35,597 nt of DNA from Methanomicrobiales archaeon (GCA_012521035.1 JAAYND010000017.1:1-35597); one strand, 5' to 3'; shown: positions 17,063-25,847, numbered from the stretch's first letter. The notes: generated from the sequence alone by a model not told the origin. Numbers and translations are program-made.

Positions 17063-18217
17063 ATGTACGACAGGGATCCGGTTCCCGGGGGACCATCCAC
17101 TCATCAGAGCGGATGGTTCACTGGAGAAATAGCTGTGCCATTACCACAGTGCAGAGATGCAGAGATAGACAGGTGGATCGAACAAAACACCGACTACAAC
17201 CTCGATCAGGAGAACCAGATGCATGTCCCTGCTCTCCGATGTGAGGTACAGGAGCAGATCAACCCTCTACGAGCGCCGGCAGTCACCGGGTACCGGCGGA
17301 TGGTGAACGAAGCCGTTGAATCTGCCTCCGCCCGATCCCGCCGGCCGGGCAACAAAAGAACACTTGCAGCGATCCCCTGCTTCAACGAAGAGGTTGCCAT
17401 CGGTTCAGTCGTCCTGATGGCCCGATCGCACGTCGATGAGGTTCTCGTGATAGATGACGGGTGTACAGACAATACCGTGAAGGTCGCCCGGGACGCCGGA
17501 GCGACCGTGGTCTCTCACGGGACCCGGATAGGAAAAGGAAGGGGGATAAAGAGTGCTCTTGAGTATGCAGTCAGGTACGATTACGACTGCCTGGTCTTTA
17601 TGGATGGGGACGGCCAGCACAACCCCGATGAGATACCTGTCCTGATTGAACCTATCCTCTCCGGTAATGCTGATCTCGTCATCGGGTTTCGAACCCTCGA
17701 TCAGATGCCCAGATATCGGAGATTCGGGAGGATGGTGCTCGATATCGCCTCCAGCAATGGCAGTTCGATCACAGACTCGCAGTGTGGATTCCGGGCACTG
17801 GGCAGGAAGAGCATGGAATCGATGAACAGTACGTTGAAGAGGGATGACTTCTCGATCGAGTCAGAGATGCTCATGGTCGCGCAGAAAAATCATCTCCGTA
17901 TCAATGAAACGCCGATCAACTGCAGGTATGGTGATTTTGATACATCTACGATGAATCCGGTATCCCATGGGATAGAGGTACTTGGATCAATACTCTGGCT
18001 CACGGCAGAGAGAAGACCCCTCTTAAACATCGGCCTGCCCGGGCTTGTTGTGATGCTTGCAGGCGTATACTTTGCACTCCAATTTCTCCAGGAATTTGCC
18101 GAAACCGGCATCCTCCCGATCGGGCGGGGCATGCTCGCATCACTCCTCCTGATCCCGGGGGCTACCATCCTCACAGCAGGTCTGGTGCTTGCTCTCGCCG
18201 CAAGAATGCGGGGGTGA
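17063..18217 (+). CDS. GT2 family glycosyltransferase with C-terminal membrane helices
   Basis: This 384-residue protein carries a GT-A fold domain from about residue 98 (LAAIPCFNEEVAIGSVVLMA), with VLVIDDGCTDNT and the metal-binding FMDGDGQHNPDEI. Two membrane segments lie near the C-terminus (about 315-335 and 355-380). This layout fits dolichyl-phosphate sugar transferases and polyprenyl-linked glycan initiators, acting at the inner face of the membrane. The first ~97 residues are an unusual hydrophilic extension without a family match; the ribosome binding site before ATG 17063 supports it, but ATG 17221 or 17302 could be used instead. It opens the surface-glycan cluster. Confidence 0.85.
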   Translation: MYDRDPVPGGPSTHQSGWFTGEIAVPLPQCRDAEIDRWIEQNTDYNLDQENQMHVPALRCEVQEQINPLRAPAVTGYRRMVNEAVESASARSRRPGNKRTLAAIPCFNEEVAIGSVVLMARSHVDEVLVIDDGCTDNTVKVARDAGATVVSHGTRIGKGRGIKSALEYAVRYDYDCLVFMDGDGQHNPDEIPVLIEPILSGNADLVIGFRTLDQMPRYRRFGRMVLDIASSNGSSITDSQCGFRALGRKSMESMNSTLKRDDFSIESEMLMVAQKNHLRINETPINCRYGDFDTSTMNPVSHGIEVLGSILWLTAERRPLLNIGLPGLVVMLAGVYFALQFLQEFAETGILPIGRGMLASLLLIPGATILTAGLVLALAARMRG

Positions 18218-18220
18218 GGT

Positions 18221-18321
18221 GAATGAAGGAGGGTGCGGAATGATCGGAATCACCGACTGTCCGTACTGCATGTGGAGTCGGATGATGAGGAGAATGAAGG
18301 AGGATGCGGAATGATCGGAAT
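18221..18321 (+). repeat. 30-base direct repeat duplicating the wecB translation start
   Basis: Copies at 18221-18250 and 18292-18321 match at 29 of 30 bases and are offset by 71 bases. Each contains GAAGGAGG, then a start codon and the first three codons ATGATCGGAAT. The second copy is the true wecB start; the first starts a short leader frame that ends in the second copy. Confidence 0.85.
18240..18314 (+). CDS. Putative 24-residue leader peptide coupled to wecB
   Basis: A short frame begins MIGITDCPYCMWSRM and ends in a basic and acidic tail; its stop overlaps the wecB start as ATGA (18311-18314). It has the same GGAGG ribosome binding site and spacing as wecB because both come from the repeated segment. 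It has a CPYC motif. It may be a translated leader that couples or tunes wecB expression, or just a by-product of the duplication. No family is recognised. Confidence 0.4.
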   Translation: MIGITDCPYCMWSRMMRRMKEDAE

Positions 18322-19390
18322 ACTGCTCGGCACGCGACCCGAGATCATCAAGATGTCTCCAATAATCAGGGAGTGTGAGCGAAGGGATCTTGACTACTTT
18401 ATACTCCACACGGGGCAGCACTACTCCTACGAGATGGATCGGGTCTTCTTTGAAGAACTCGAACTGCCTGACCCCGACTACAACCTCGACGTGGGTTCCG
18501 GAACCCATGCGGGCCAGACGGCGAAGATTATGGCGGGCGTCGAGGATGTTCTGATAAAGGAGTCCCCCGGGATAGTCCTTGTCCAGGGGGACACAAACAC
18601 CGTCATGGCCGGGGCCCTCGCGGCGTCAAAACTTCATATACGGGTGGGCCACGTCGAGGCAGGTCTCCGGAGTTTCAACCGCCGGATGCCGGAGGAGATC
18701 AACCGGGTCGTCACCGATCACATATCGGATTATCTCTTTGCACCGACAGAGAACGCCCGGATGAACCTCCTCGCAGAGGGCATCGATGATAAAAAGATCT
18801 GTGTTACCGGAAATACCGTCGTCGATGCGGTGTACCAGAGCCTCGAGATCGCGAAGAAGCGGGCCGACACCCTCAAAGACCTCGATCTCGAGCCCCGTAA
18901 CTACTTCCTCGTCACCGCCCACCGGCAGGAGAACGTGGACAACCGGGCCCGGCTCAGGGGGATCTTAGAAGGACTTATCGAGGTGCAGAAGGAGTTCCCC
19001 CTGCCGGTCGTCTTCCCCGTCCATCCAAGGACCGAGAAGCGGATTAAAGAGCTGGGAATCGAGGTCAACGGACTGAACCTGACAAAACCCTTCGGGTTCC
19101 TGGAGTTCCTGCAACTTGAATCGCAGGCGAAACTCGTTTTGACCGATTCCGGCGGTGTCCAGGAAGAGACCTGTATACTCGGTGTTCCGTGCGCCACGAT
19201 GCGTTACGATACGGAACGGCCGGAGACGCTGGACGTCGGATCGAACATCCTGGTCGGCACCGATGCAGAGACGATCCTCGAGGGAGTCCGCTCCGCAGCC
19301 GCCCGAAAACAGAGCTGGAAGAACCCGTACGGGGACGGGATCGCCGGAAAAATGATCGTGATGGTCTGTACCGCAGCACGAACCCAATAA
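18311..19390 (+). CDS. wecB: UDP-N-acetylglucosamine 2-epimerase (non-hydrolysing)
   Basis: The enzyme interconverts UDP-GlcNAc and UDP-ManNAc in the cytoplasm. From ATG 18311 it is 359 residues, the normal length. Motifs include LGTRPEIIKMSPIIRE, VQGDTNTVMAGALAA, VGHVEAGLRS, MPEEINRVVTDHIS, TAHRQENVDN, VFPVHPRTEKR and DSGGVQEETCILGVPC, which cover the substrate and catalytic regions of the family. An upstream GTG (18233) is in frame but would overlap the repeated leader; the GGAGG site six bases before 18311 and the family N-terminus favour 18311. wecC follows 19 bases later, so the pair makes UDP-ManNAcA for a surface glycan. Confidence 0.93.
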   Translation: MIGILLGTRPEIIKMSPIIRECERRDLDYFILHTGQHYSYEMDRVFFEELELPDPDYNLDVGSGTHAGQTAKIMAGVEDVLIKESPGIVLVQGDTNTVMAGALAASKLHIRVGHVEAGLRSFNRRMPEEINRVVTDHISDYLFAPTENARMNLLAEGIDDKKICVTGNTVVDAVYQSLEIAKKRADTLKDLDLEPRNYFLVTAHRQENVDNRARLRGILEGLIEVQKEFPLPVVFPVHPRTEKRIKELGIEVNGLNLTKPFGFLEFLQLESQAKLVLTDSGGVQEETCILGVPCATMRYDTERPETLDVGSNILVGTDAETILEGVRSAAARKQSWKNPYGDGIAGKMIVMVCTAARTQ

Positions 19391-19409
19391 CTATCAGGGG
19401 AAGACATCT

Positions 19410-20777
19410 ATGAAGATCTGTGTACTGGGATTAGGGCACATAGGATTGCCGACCGCACTGCTGCTTGCCGCTCATGGCTCAAATGTTGTAGGCGTCGATG
19501 TAAAGAAGAGTGTTGTAGACTGTCTGAATCAGGGAAAGCTCCCATTTAAGGAACCTGGTATTGAAGATCTTTATCTCCGGGCAAAGGATCGGTTTACCGC
19601 GAAGAGCAGCCCCGGGAACGCGGATGTCTTCCTGATAGCTGTTCCGACTCCGCTGGATCCGACAACAAAAATCTCCAACCTCTCCTATGTCCGGAGGGCG
19701 GCAGGGATGATCGCAGATCACATCAAAGAGGGAGACCTGGTCATCCTTGAGTCGACCGTCCCTCCCGGAACGAGTGAGCGGGTCGTCATCCCCGTGCTTG
19801 AGAAGAGCGGCGTTGCTATAAGAGATTTCTTGTATGCGCATTGCCCTGAGCGGGCGATCCCGGGACGGACCGTACAGGAGATGATCTACAACAACCGCAT
19901 CATCGGTGGGTATGACCGGGATTCCACCGATCAGGCGATCTCTCTCTACCAGACCTTCGTCCGTGGTGAGATATACACGACCGAAACACGGACGGCTGAG
20001 TTTGTCAAACTGATGGAGAACACCTGCCGTGACGTGAATGTCGCGCTCGCAAACGAGTTTGCAAAACTCGCAGAAGAGTGCGGCGTCAACGTCTGGGAGG
20101 CCATCACCCTTGCAAACAAGCATCCCCGGGTCTCGATCTTAAACCCGGGCCCGGGGGTGGGGGGGCACTGCATCGCCATCGATCCCTGGTTCCTGACCGA
20201 GAACTCGACAAGGTGCAGGATGGTCTCAACGGCACGGGAGGTTAACGACTCCATGCCAAACTACGTGCTATACCTCACCCGCAACCTGCTACACGGCATC
20301 AAAAATCCGGTCATCAGTATCTTTGGCGTCGCCTACAAGGGCAACATCGGCGATACCCGGGAGAGCCCGGCGCTCAAGTTCATCCAGCTCGCCGAGAACG
20401 AGGGTTACGCTATCAGGTGCCATGACCCTTACGTGAAGGATTTCCCGCACCCGCTCATGGATGCCGCTGATGCGGCAGCCGGAAGCGACTGCGTCGTTGT
20501 GCTCGCCGACCACGACTGTTTCCAGAAAACTGATCCTGCGGATCTTCAGGTCCGAACAAAATTTGTCATAGACACCAGGAACATCCTCGACCATGAGCGG
20601 TGGATCAGGCAGGGTTTTGCTGTCCGGGTGCTTGGTGATGGTTCACAGGTGCCACCAATCGCCCTGGAAGAAGATATCCCACTGGCGGGCCTGTATTCGA
20701 CAGATGTGACCCGGCCAATCGCAACCCCACCATCGGTCCCTCTGTTCACCCCGGGTGGGCGGGGGAGGTTCCTTTAA
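19410..20777 (+). CDS. wecC: UDP-N-acetyl-D-mannosamine dehydrogenase
   Basis: The enzyme oxidises UDP-ManNAc to UDP-ManNAcA with two NAD+. It is 455 residues. The Rossmann motif is GLGHIGLPTA (near residue 7), followed by ESTVPPGTSE, CPERAIPG, EFVKLMENTCRDVNVALANE, the catalytic PGPGVGGHCIAIDPWF (Cys254), and YKGNIGDTRESPAL in the C-terminal domain. The last ~35 residues are a proline-rich tail beyond the usual end. A GGGGA ribosome binding site precedes ATG 19410. UDP-GlcNAc dehydrogenase is the closest alternative, but the upstream wecB makes ManNAc the likely substrate. Confidence 0.92.
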   Translation: MKICVLGLGHIGLPTALLLAAHGSNVVGVDVKKSVVDCLNQGKLPFKEPGIEDLYLRAKDRFTAKSSPGNADVFLIAVPTPLDPTTKISNLSYVRRAAGMIADHIKEGDLVILESTVPPGTSERVVIPVLEKSGVAIRDFLYAHCPERAIPGRTVQEMIYNNRIIGGYDRDSTDQAISLYQTFVRGEIYTTETRTAEFVKLMENTCRDVNVALANEFAKLAEECGVNVWEAITLANKHPRVSILNPGPGVGGHCIAIDPWFLTENSTRCRMVSTAREVNDSMPNYVLYLTRNLLHGIKNPVISIFGVAYKGNIGDTRESPALKFIQLAENEGYAIRCHDPYVKDFPHPLMDAADAAAGSDCVVVLADHDCFQKTDPADLQVRTKFVIDTRNILDHERWIRQGFAVRVLGDGSQVPPIALEEDIPLAGLYSTDVTRPIATPPSVPLFTPGGRGRFL

Positions 20778-20779
20778 CA

Positions 20780-20799
20780 CCGGGAATGGGCCTTCCCGG
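20780..20799 (+). other. Hairpin between wecC and the GT4 gene
   Basis: CCGGGAA and TTCCCGG form 7-base arms around a 6-base loop, starting three bases after the wecC stop. There is no T-run, so it is more likely an RNA-processing or partial-termination element than a classical terminator. Confidence 0.4.
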
Positions 20800-20834
20800 G
20801 ATAACCTTCGCATCCAGATAACACGAGGAGTCCC

Positions 20835-22043
20835 ATGAGACGGGTATGCATCATATCACAACATTTTCCACCGGAGAAGTCCGGGAACGCATCACGTACC
20901 TACGACACTGCCGTGCACCTCGCAAGATCCGGTATCGATCTGACAGTACTTGCACCGCATCCAACGTTTCCCACAGGGTCGTTCCCGCGCACCTGGAGGC
21001 GAATCCGGGAGGAGGAGGTCGATGGGGTCCGGGTCGTGCGTCTCTGGACCTGGCAACCTGGTTCAGGAGATCCGGGATTTATGAGCAGAATGGCCTACTA
21101 CCTCACCTTTCCGCTCCATGCTCTTCTCTGGCTTTGCTTTCCCTGGAACCGGTTTGACCTGGTCATCACATCAGCCCCCCCCCTCTTCACCGGAATCCCG
21201 GGCTACGTGCTCCAGCGGATATCCGGGGTGAAGTGGATCCTCGATATACGCGATCTCTGGATCGATGCGTCTATAGGCCTTGGATTCCTCAAAGAAGGGA
21301 GCACCTACGAAAAGATGAGCCGGAAATTTGAGGGGATCTGCCTCGCCCGTGCTGATCTTGTGAGCGTCACGACCGAAGAGCTCGGGCGGAAGATCGCGTC
21401 GCGCTACACCGTCACGGCCCCCATAGAGCTGATGCCAAACGGCGTCAATACCGATCTCTTCCGCCCCGCAGAGAGAGGAAAGAAGCAGCAGATCGTATAT
21501 GCCGGCAACGTGGGGCATGCACAGGATCTCGAGAAGGTAGCCCTCGCCGTCAAGTCGATGAACGGCACCTACAACCTGAAGTTTCTCATAGCAGGTGATG
21601 GAGACATACGCAAACACCTCGAGCGGTTGGTGGAGGCGGAGAACCTGACCGAATCGGTTATCTTCACGGGCGCCCTCCCCCGAGAGGAGATCCCGGGGTT
21701 GCTCTCCGAGTCGCTCGTAGGGATGGCGCCGCTGAAGCGACTTGCGACCCTCGAGTACGCTGCTCCCACCAAGGCCTACGAGTACATGGCGTGCGGGATA
21801 CCCTTCGTCGGGTGCGGAGACGGCGAGATTGCCAACCTCGCCAGGGAATCGGGTGCAGGGGTCATAGCCGATAACACCCCGGAGGCGATCGCCGCGACAC
21901 TCTCTTCGCTCCTGGATGATCCGGCGAAGATGGAGGAGATGGGTCGCCGGGGGCGGGAGTATGTCGCGGAGCACTACGACCGGAGAGCGATCACCCTCAA
22001 ACTGAAGCAGCATATCGAGAGGATGACATGGATGGGCGTTTGA
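20835..22043 (+). CDS. GT4 family glycosyltransferase, WbuB/WcaI-like
   Basis: This 402-residue GT-B enzyme has an N-terminal acceptor domain (MRRVCIISQHFPPEKSGNAS, then VVRLWTWQPG) and a C-terminal nucleotide-sugar domain with MPNGVNTDLFRP, IVYAGNVGHAQDLEKV, FTGALPREEIPGLL and PTKAYEYMACGIPFVG, the EX7E-like region of GT4. It should add a sugar, possibly an N-acetylamino sugar, from a UDP donor to a lipid-linked acceptor. A GAGGAG site lies four bases before the ATG. Its end overlaps the next gene by 16 bases, so the two are translationally coupled. Confidence 0.88.
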   Translation: MRRVCIISQHFPPEKSGNASRTYDTAVHLARSGIDLTVLAPHPTFPTGSFPRTWRRIREEEVDGVRVVRLWTWQPGSGDPGFMSRMAYYLTFPLHALLWLCFPWNRFDLVITSAPPLFTGIPGYVLQRISGVKWILDIRDLWIDASIGLGFLKEGSTYEKMSRKFEGICLARADLVSVTTEELGRKIASRYTVTAPIELMPNGVNTDLFRPAERGKKQQIVYAGNVGHAQDLEKVALAVKSMNGTYNLKFLIAGDGDIRKHLERLVEAENLTESVIFTGALPREEIPGLLSESLVGMAPLKRLATLEYAAPTKAYEYMACGIPFVGCGDGEIANLARESGAGVIADNTPEAIAATLSSLLDDPAKMEEMGRRGREYVAEHYDRRAITLKLKQHIERMTWMGV

Positions 22044-23236
22044 GATCACTGGTCACCCGAATGAGCGGAGCGGTCCGGGAGATGGTGGTCGTCGACGGCG
22101 AGACCGCGTACATCCCCGACCCGGTATTTGGCATCATCAGAAATCGGGTGCACGCCGAGGTTGCAAGGACGCTGCTCCGCACGGGCGGCGATCCGCTCGC
22201 AGAACACCTCCTGAACTACATCGTGAACTGCCAGAATCCAGATGGATCCTGGAACGAGGTCCACGTCAACTACAACCAGCCTTCGGCCCTGGTCACCGCC
22301 TTTATCGGCGATGCACTGCTGGAGGCGGCTGACCGCTACCCCCATGAGGATGCGATCGAGAGAGCCCGGAACTGCGTCATCGCCGCCGAAAGGCGGCCCG
22401 GCTACTTCCTGAAATCGGCACAGTATACCGCTGACCACTTAAACGTCGACGCCTCCTGCGGGGCGTTCCTTGCACGCTACGCAGAGCGATACGATGACCC
22501 GGTTGCCCGTGCGGCGGCCGTTCGGGCTGTGGAGAACGTCGTCGGGCACCAGCGAGACGATGGTGTCTACCCGTATGCCGTGGACAGGGGAACCTACCCC
22601 TACATCTTCAACCTGCCCTGCGCCCACTACCAGGGGGTGACCCTCTACTACCTTGCGAAAGCAAACGACGTGCTCAAAGAGCGCTGGATCAGTGAGAGCC
22701 TCACGGAGGGTGTGCGCTGGCTCGCGGCCATCCTGTGCCCCTGTGGGCAGTTCAACTGGTCGGAGAGCGGTCTATCCTTTGCCTACCATCTCTCGGGAGC
22801 GTACGCATTCGCGCACGCCTCCTTCATCCACGCATCCCGGGGCAACGGCCACTACCTGGAGCATGCCGGTCTATGTTTTTACAGACTTGAGGAGATCGTC
22901 CGGGAAGGGCTTGCGCTCCGGTGGGAGCCGGAATCCTGGAACAGCCTGCCCCCATCGATCGCTGATGCAGCGAGGATGGCATCGATCGGGGGGTTTCCGG
23001 CACGACACCGGGCGTTTCGGTTCGGCTACGCAGTCTACCGGCAGGTCGCCCGGAGGAGGTACAGCGAGACCGCGGAGGCAGGATCGTTTTGGGTTCTCTG
23101 CCGGCTGCTCGGGATCCAGCCATCGACCGTGGAACCCTCAAAGAACTTTTCCGATCTCTTCATGACGTCTGAGGTTCTCGACTGCCTCAGCCAGGCGGAG
23201 ATCTGGGGGAATACGCATGAAACAGGTATTACTTGA
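22028..23236 (+). CDS. Alpha/alpha-toroid protein of unknown function (six-hairpin-like)
   Basis: This 402-residue protein has no signal peptide or membrane helix. Repeated helical pairs with motifs such as NCQNPDGSWNEVHVNYNQPS (residues ~62-81), VENVVGHQRDDGVYPY and ILCPCGQFNWSESG resemble alpha/alpha-barrel proteins such as polysaccharide lyases, six-hairpin glycosidases or terpenoid cyclases. I do not see a defined catalytic motif. It overlaps the GT4 gene by 16 bases and the bi-domain oxidoreductase by 20, so all three are made together. In bacterial polysaccharide loci a heparinase or alginate-lyase-like toroid is often next to the bi-domain oxidoreductase; this may be the archaeal counterpart. 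Confidence 0.7.
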   Translation: MDGRLRSLVTRMSGAVREMVVVDGETAYIPDPVFGIIRNRVHAEVARTLLRTGGDPLAEHLLNYIVNCQNPDGSWNEVHVNYNQPSALVTAFIGDALLEAADRYPHEDAIERARNCVIAAERRPGYFLKSAQYTADHLNVDASCGAFLARYAERYDDPVARAAAVRAVENVVGHQRDDGVYPYAVDRGTYPYIFNLPCAHYQGVTLYYLAKANDVLKERWISESLTEGVRWLAAILCPCGQFNWSESGLSFAYHLSGAYAFAHASFIHASRGNGHYLEHAGLCFYRLEEIVREGLALRWEPESWNSLPPSIADAARMASIGGFPARHRAFRFGYAVYRQVARRRYSETAEAGSFWVLCRLLGIQPSTVEPSKNFSDLFMTSEVLDCLSQAEIWGNTHETGIT

Positions 23237-25358
23237 CCTGCAATCAGGGTCTATTCAGGTGGAGGATGTCCCCGTTCCCACCGTGTCGCGGGGGGTCATC
23301 GTTCAGAACGCCTGCTCCCTCATCAGCGCGGGCACAGAGTCGTCGCTCATCAACCTCGCGGGGCAGTCGCTCGTCGGGAAGGCGAAGGCACGCCCGGATG
23401 ATGTGAGGAGAGTCCTCCAGAAGATCGGCACCGACGGCCCCCTCCCGGCGTACCGGCAGGCGATGGGCCGGCTCTCAAAGCCGGAACCGCTCGGTTACAG
23501 TTGTGCCGGGACGGTGGTGAAGACCGGGACCGATGACTTCGAGGTCGGCGACCGTGTCGCGTGCGGGGGGGCCGGGTACGCGGTGCATGCCGAGTACGTA
23601 TCGGTGCCGAGGAACCTCTGCGTGAAGATTCCTGAGGGCGTCGAGTTCCGGGAGGCAGCGTTTGCGACCGTCGGCTCGATCGCGATGCACGGTCTCCGGA
23701 ACGCTCAGGTCACGGTCGGTGAGAGCGTCGCGGTGATCGGACTCGGGCTGATCGGGCTGCTCACGGTCCAGATCCTCAAAGCCTCGGGGTGCCGGGTCAT
23801 CGGGATCGATATCGACCGGGAGAAACTCTCTCTCGCGTCAGACCTCGGTGCCGACGCCGTCTCAAACTACGATGGCCTCACGGAGCGGATGAAGGCGTTC
23901 TCGTCGTTTGGGGCGGATGCGGTCATCATCACTGCGGCCACCCGGTCGAGCGCCCCCATTGAGGCTGCCGGCCGCCTGGTCAGGGACCAGGGCAGGGTCG
24001 TCGTCGTCGGGGATGTGGGCATGAACGTGCCCCGGAATATCTTCTACGAGAAGGAGGCTCCTATAATCGTCTCCCGGTCCTACGGTCCCGGCCGCTACGA
24101 CCGGAACTATGAGGAACGGGGGATCGACTACCCCATATACGTGCGGTGGACCGAGCGGAGGAACATGGAGGCGTTCCTTGAACTGGTGCGGCAGAAGAAG
24201 ATCGACCTCGACCGCCTGATAACCCACACATTCGCGCTTGAGGATGCACCAGGAGCCTACAACCTCATCAGCACCGGAAAGGAGCGGTATATCGGGGTTC
24301 TCCTGCAGTACAGCCCGAACGGCATGGGAGCTCTCGATACCGTCGCTCATCTTCCGGAGGCGGTGCGGAAGAAGAGGACGGACGGGGTCAGGACGCTCGG
24401 GTGTATCGGCGCCGGGATCCACGCTACAGGCTCGCTCTACCCCCACCTCCCGGCCCTCCCCGTGAACCTCGCCGGGCTCTCGACCGCGACAGGGCTTTCA
24501 GCGCACTCGGTCGCGAAGAAGTATGGGTTTTCCTACTGCACAACGGACTACCGGGAGATCCTCGATGACCCGGATATCGATGCGGTGATGATCGCGACCA
24601 GGAACGACCTCCACGCCCCGATGGCGATCGAGGCGCTACATGCCGGAAAGGACGTATTTGTGGAAAAACCACTTGCGACCGATATCGATGAACTCAGGGA
24701 TATCGTTCAGGCATGGAACGAGTCTGAGGGACGGATCATGGTCGGGTTCAACCGACGCTACTCGCCGCTTGCGCAGAAGATGAAGGAGTTCTTCGGGAAC
24801 CGGAGCACTCCGGCGGTTCTGCACTATCGCGTCAATGCCGGGCAGATCCCCACCGATCACTGGGTGCATGACGATGAGCAGGGGGGCGGCATGCTGATAT
24901 CGGAGTGCTGCCACTTCATCGACTTCATGCAGTTCATCACCGGGGCGATGCCGGTCCAGGTCTACGCCCGGGCGATCGGGCCGGCCGGGAGCCACCAGAA
25001 GTATGACAACTTCCAGGCGACCCTGGCGTTCGATGAGGGGTCGGTCGGCACAATCACCTACACGACGCTCGGCGATCCCTCGTACCCGAAGGAGACCGTC
25101 GAGGTCTTCTGCGATGGCGCCGTGGCGAGGATCACCGACTTCCGCGACCTCGAGCTCCGGCGGGACGGGAAGGCGTCGAGGGAGAGGCGGTGGCTCGCCC
25201 AGGACAAGGGGTTTGCCGGCGAACTCCTGGCGTTCGTGAAGGGCGATCTGCCGGACTTTGCCGGGAGTGTCGCGACGACGCTTGCGACGTTCCGGGCGTG
25301 GGAGTCGATCGAGGTCGGGGAGGTCCGGGAGATCGATGTTGGGGAGGTCGGGGTGTAG
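23217..25358 (+). CDS. Bi-domain oxidoreductase: medium-chain dehydrogenase fused to Gfo/Idh/MocA
   Basis: This 713-residue fusion has a medium-chain dehydrogenase part (about 1-365; PEPLGYSCAGTV, VGDRVACGG, Rossmann AVIGLGLIGLLTVQIL near 170) and a Gfo/Idh/MocA part (about 390-700; LGCIGAGIHATGS, KDVFVEKPLATD with the family lysine near residue 484, then MVGFNRRYSP). The site where zinc dehydrogenases usually have the first catalytic cysteine reads SAGTESSLI, so classical catalytic zinc binding seems lost. Such fusions occur in surface-polysaccharide loci and are thought to work on nucleotide or lipid-linked sugars; the reaction is not known. It is the last gene of the plus-strand glycan operon. 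Confidence 0.9.
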   Translation: MKQVLLDLQSGSIQVEDVPVPTVSRGVIVQNACSLISAGTESSLINLAGQSLVGKAKARPDDVRRVLQKIGTDGPLPAYRQAMGRLSKPEPLGYSCAGTVVKTGTDDFEVGDRVACGGAGYAVHAEYVSVPRNLCVKIPEGVEFREAAFATVGSIAMHGLRNAQVTVGESVAVIGLGLIGLLTVQILKASGCRVIGIDIDREKLSLASDLGADAVSNYDGLTERMKAFSSFGADAVIITAATRSSAPIEAAGRLVRDQGRVVVVGDVGMNVPRNIFYEKEAPIIVSRSYGPGRYDRNYEERGIDYPIYVRWTERRNMEAFLELVRQKKIDLDRLITHTFALEDAPGAYNLISTGKERYIGVLLQYSPNGMGALDTVAHLPEAVRKKRTDGVRTLGCIGAGIHATGSLYPHLPALPVNLAGLSTATGLSAHSVAKKYGFSYCTTDYREILDDPDIDAVMIATRNDLHAPMAIEALHAGKDVFVEKPLATDIDELRDIVQAWNESEGRIMVGFNRRYSPLAQKMKEFFGNRSTPAVLHYRVNAGQIPTDHWVHDDEQGGGMLISECCHFIDFMQFITGAMPVQVYARAIGPAGSHQKYDNFQATLAFDEGSVGTITYTTLGDPSYPKETVEVFCDGAVARITDFRDLELRRDGKASRERRWLAQDKGFAGELLAFVKGDLPDFAGSVATTLATFRAWESIEVGEVREIDVGEVGV

Positions 25359-25461
25359 GAGAGCATACTCGTCTGACAGAAGCGCTATATTCGTTGATAA
25401 TATCCTCAAATTTTGCAACCATCTGGCTTATAAGCCCCGGAATCCTCCTCAACGGAAAACC

Positions 25462-25779
25462 CTAACTCGCCACACCGTCTCGAAAAACATTCCGGATAAA
25501 GGGGTAATGCCGGTGTGCTACAACATCGGCACGCGAGAGCACTTTAACCGAGAGCCGTTCACCTGTCTGCATCAGTAGATCAAAAGCAATTCCAGCGAGG
25601 AATTCACGAATGCGAAAGTCCTCACCAGATGTTATAACAAGAATATCGATATCTGAGTCAGGGCGGTCATCCCCTCGTGCCACAGAGCCAAAGAGTATGA
25701 TCTCTTCTATCGCGCCCCCGTATGCCTCCCGTGCCTTTGCCGCGAACTCATTGACGACCGACTGCCTGACCAGAAGCAT
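25462..25779 (-). CDS. MNT-type nucleotidyltransferase (orphan)
   Basis: This 105-residue protein has the minimal nucleotidyltransferase signature ILFGSVARGDDRPDSDIDILV (GSxxRG plus SDID, about residues 28-48). MNT proteins usually pair with a HEPN toxin and act by adding AMP to it. No HEPN frame lies next to it: downstream only 103 bases remain before the oxidoreductase stop, and upstream there is a 234-base gap. It could be an orphan antitoxin, act on a distant HEPN, or have another role. It is convergent with the oxidoreductase gene. Confidence 0.85.
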   Translation of the reverse strand: MLLVRQSVVNEFAAKAREAYGGAIEEIILFGSVARGDDRPDSDIDILVITSGEDFRIREFLAGIAFDLLMQTGERLSVKVLSRADVVAHRHYPFIRNVFRDGVAS

Positions 25780-25833
25780 GCAATCAGATGAGCTTATGAG
25801 TCAGCAGGGATAATGGTTGCTGTTGTCTGAGTC

Positions 25834-25847
25834 CCGGGGAACCCCGG
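25834..25847. other. GC-rich hairpin between the MNT and radical SAM genes
   Basis: CCGGGG and CCCCGG arms surround an AA loop, extended outside by GTC/GAC with one bulged C. It sits in the 234-base gap downstream of the radical SAM stop and upstream of the MNT start. It may end or process the radical SAM transcript; there is no T-run directly after it. Confidence 0.3.

Noticed and set aside
18233-18310. GTG start extending wecB by 26 codons
   Set aside because: The extension adds residues outside the family N-terminus and is explained by the duplicated start region; the GGAGG site before 18311 fits better.
25360-25461. HEPN toxin partner for the MNT gene
   Set aside because: The gap is about 100 bases, too short for a HEPN protein, and no such frame exists on either side.
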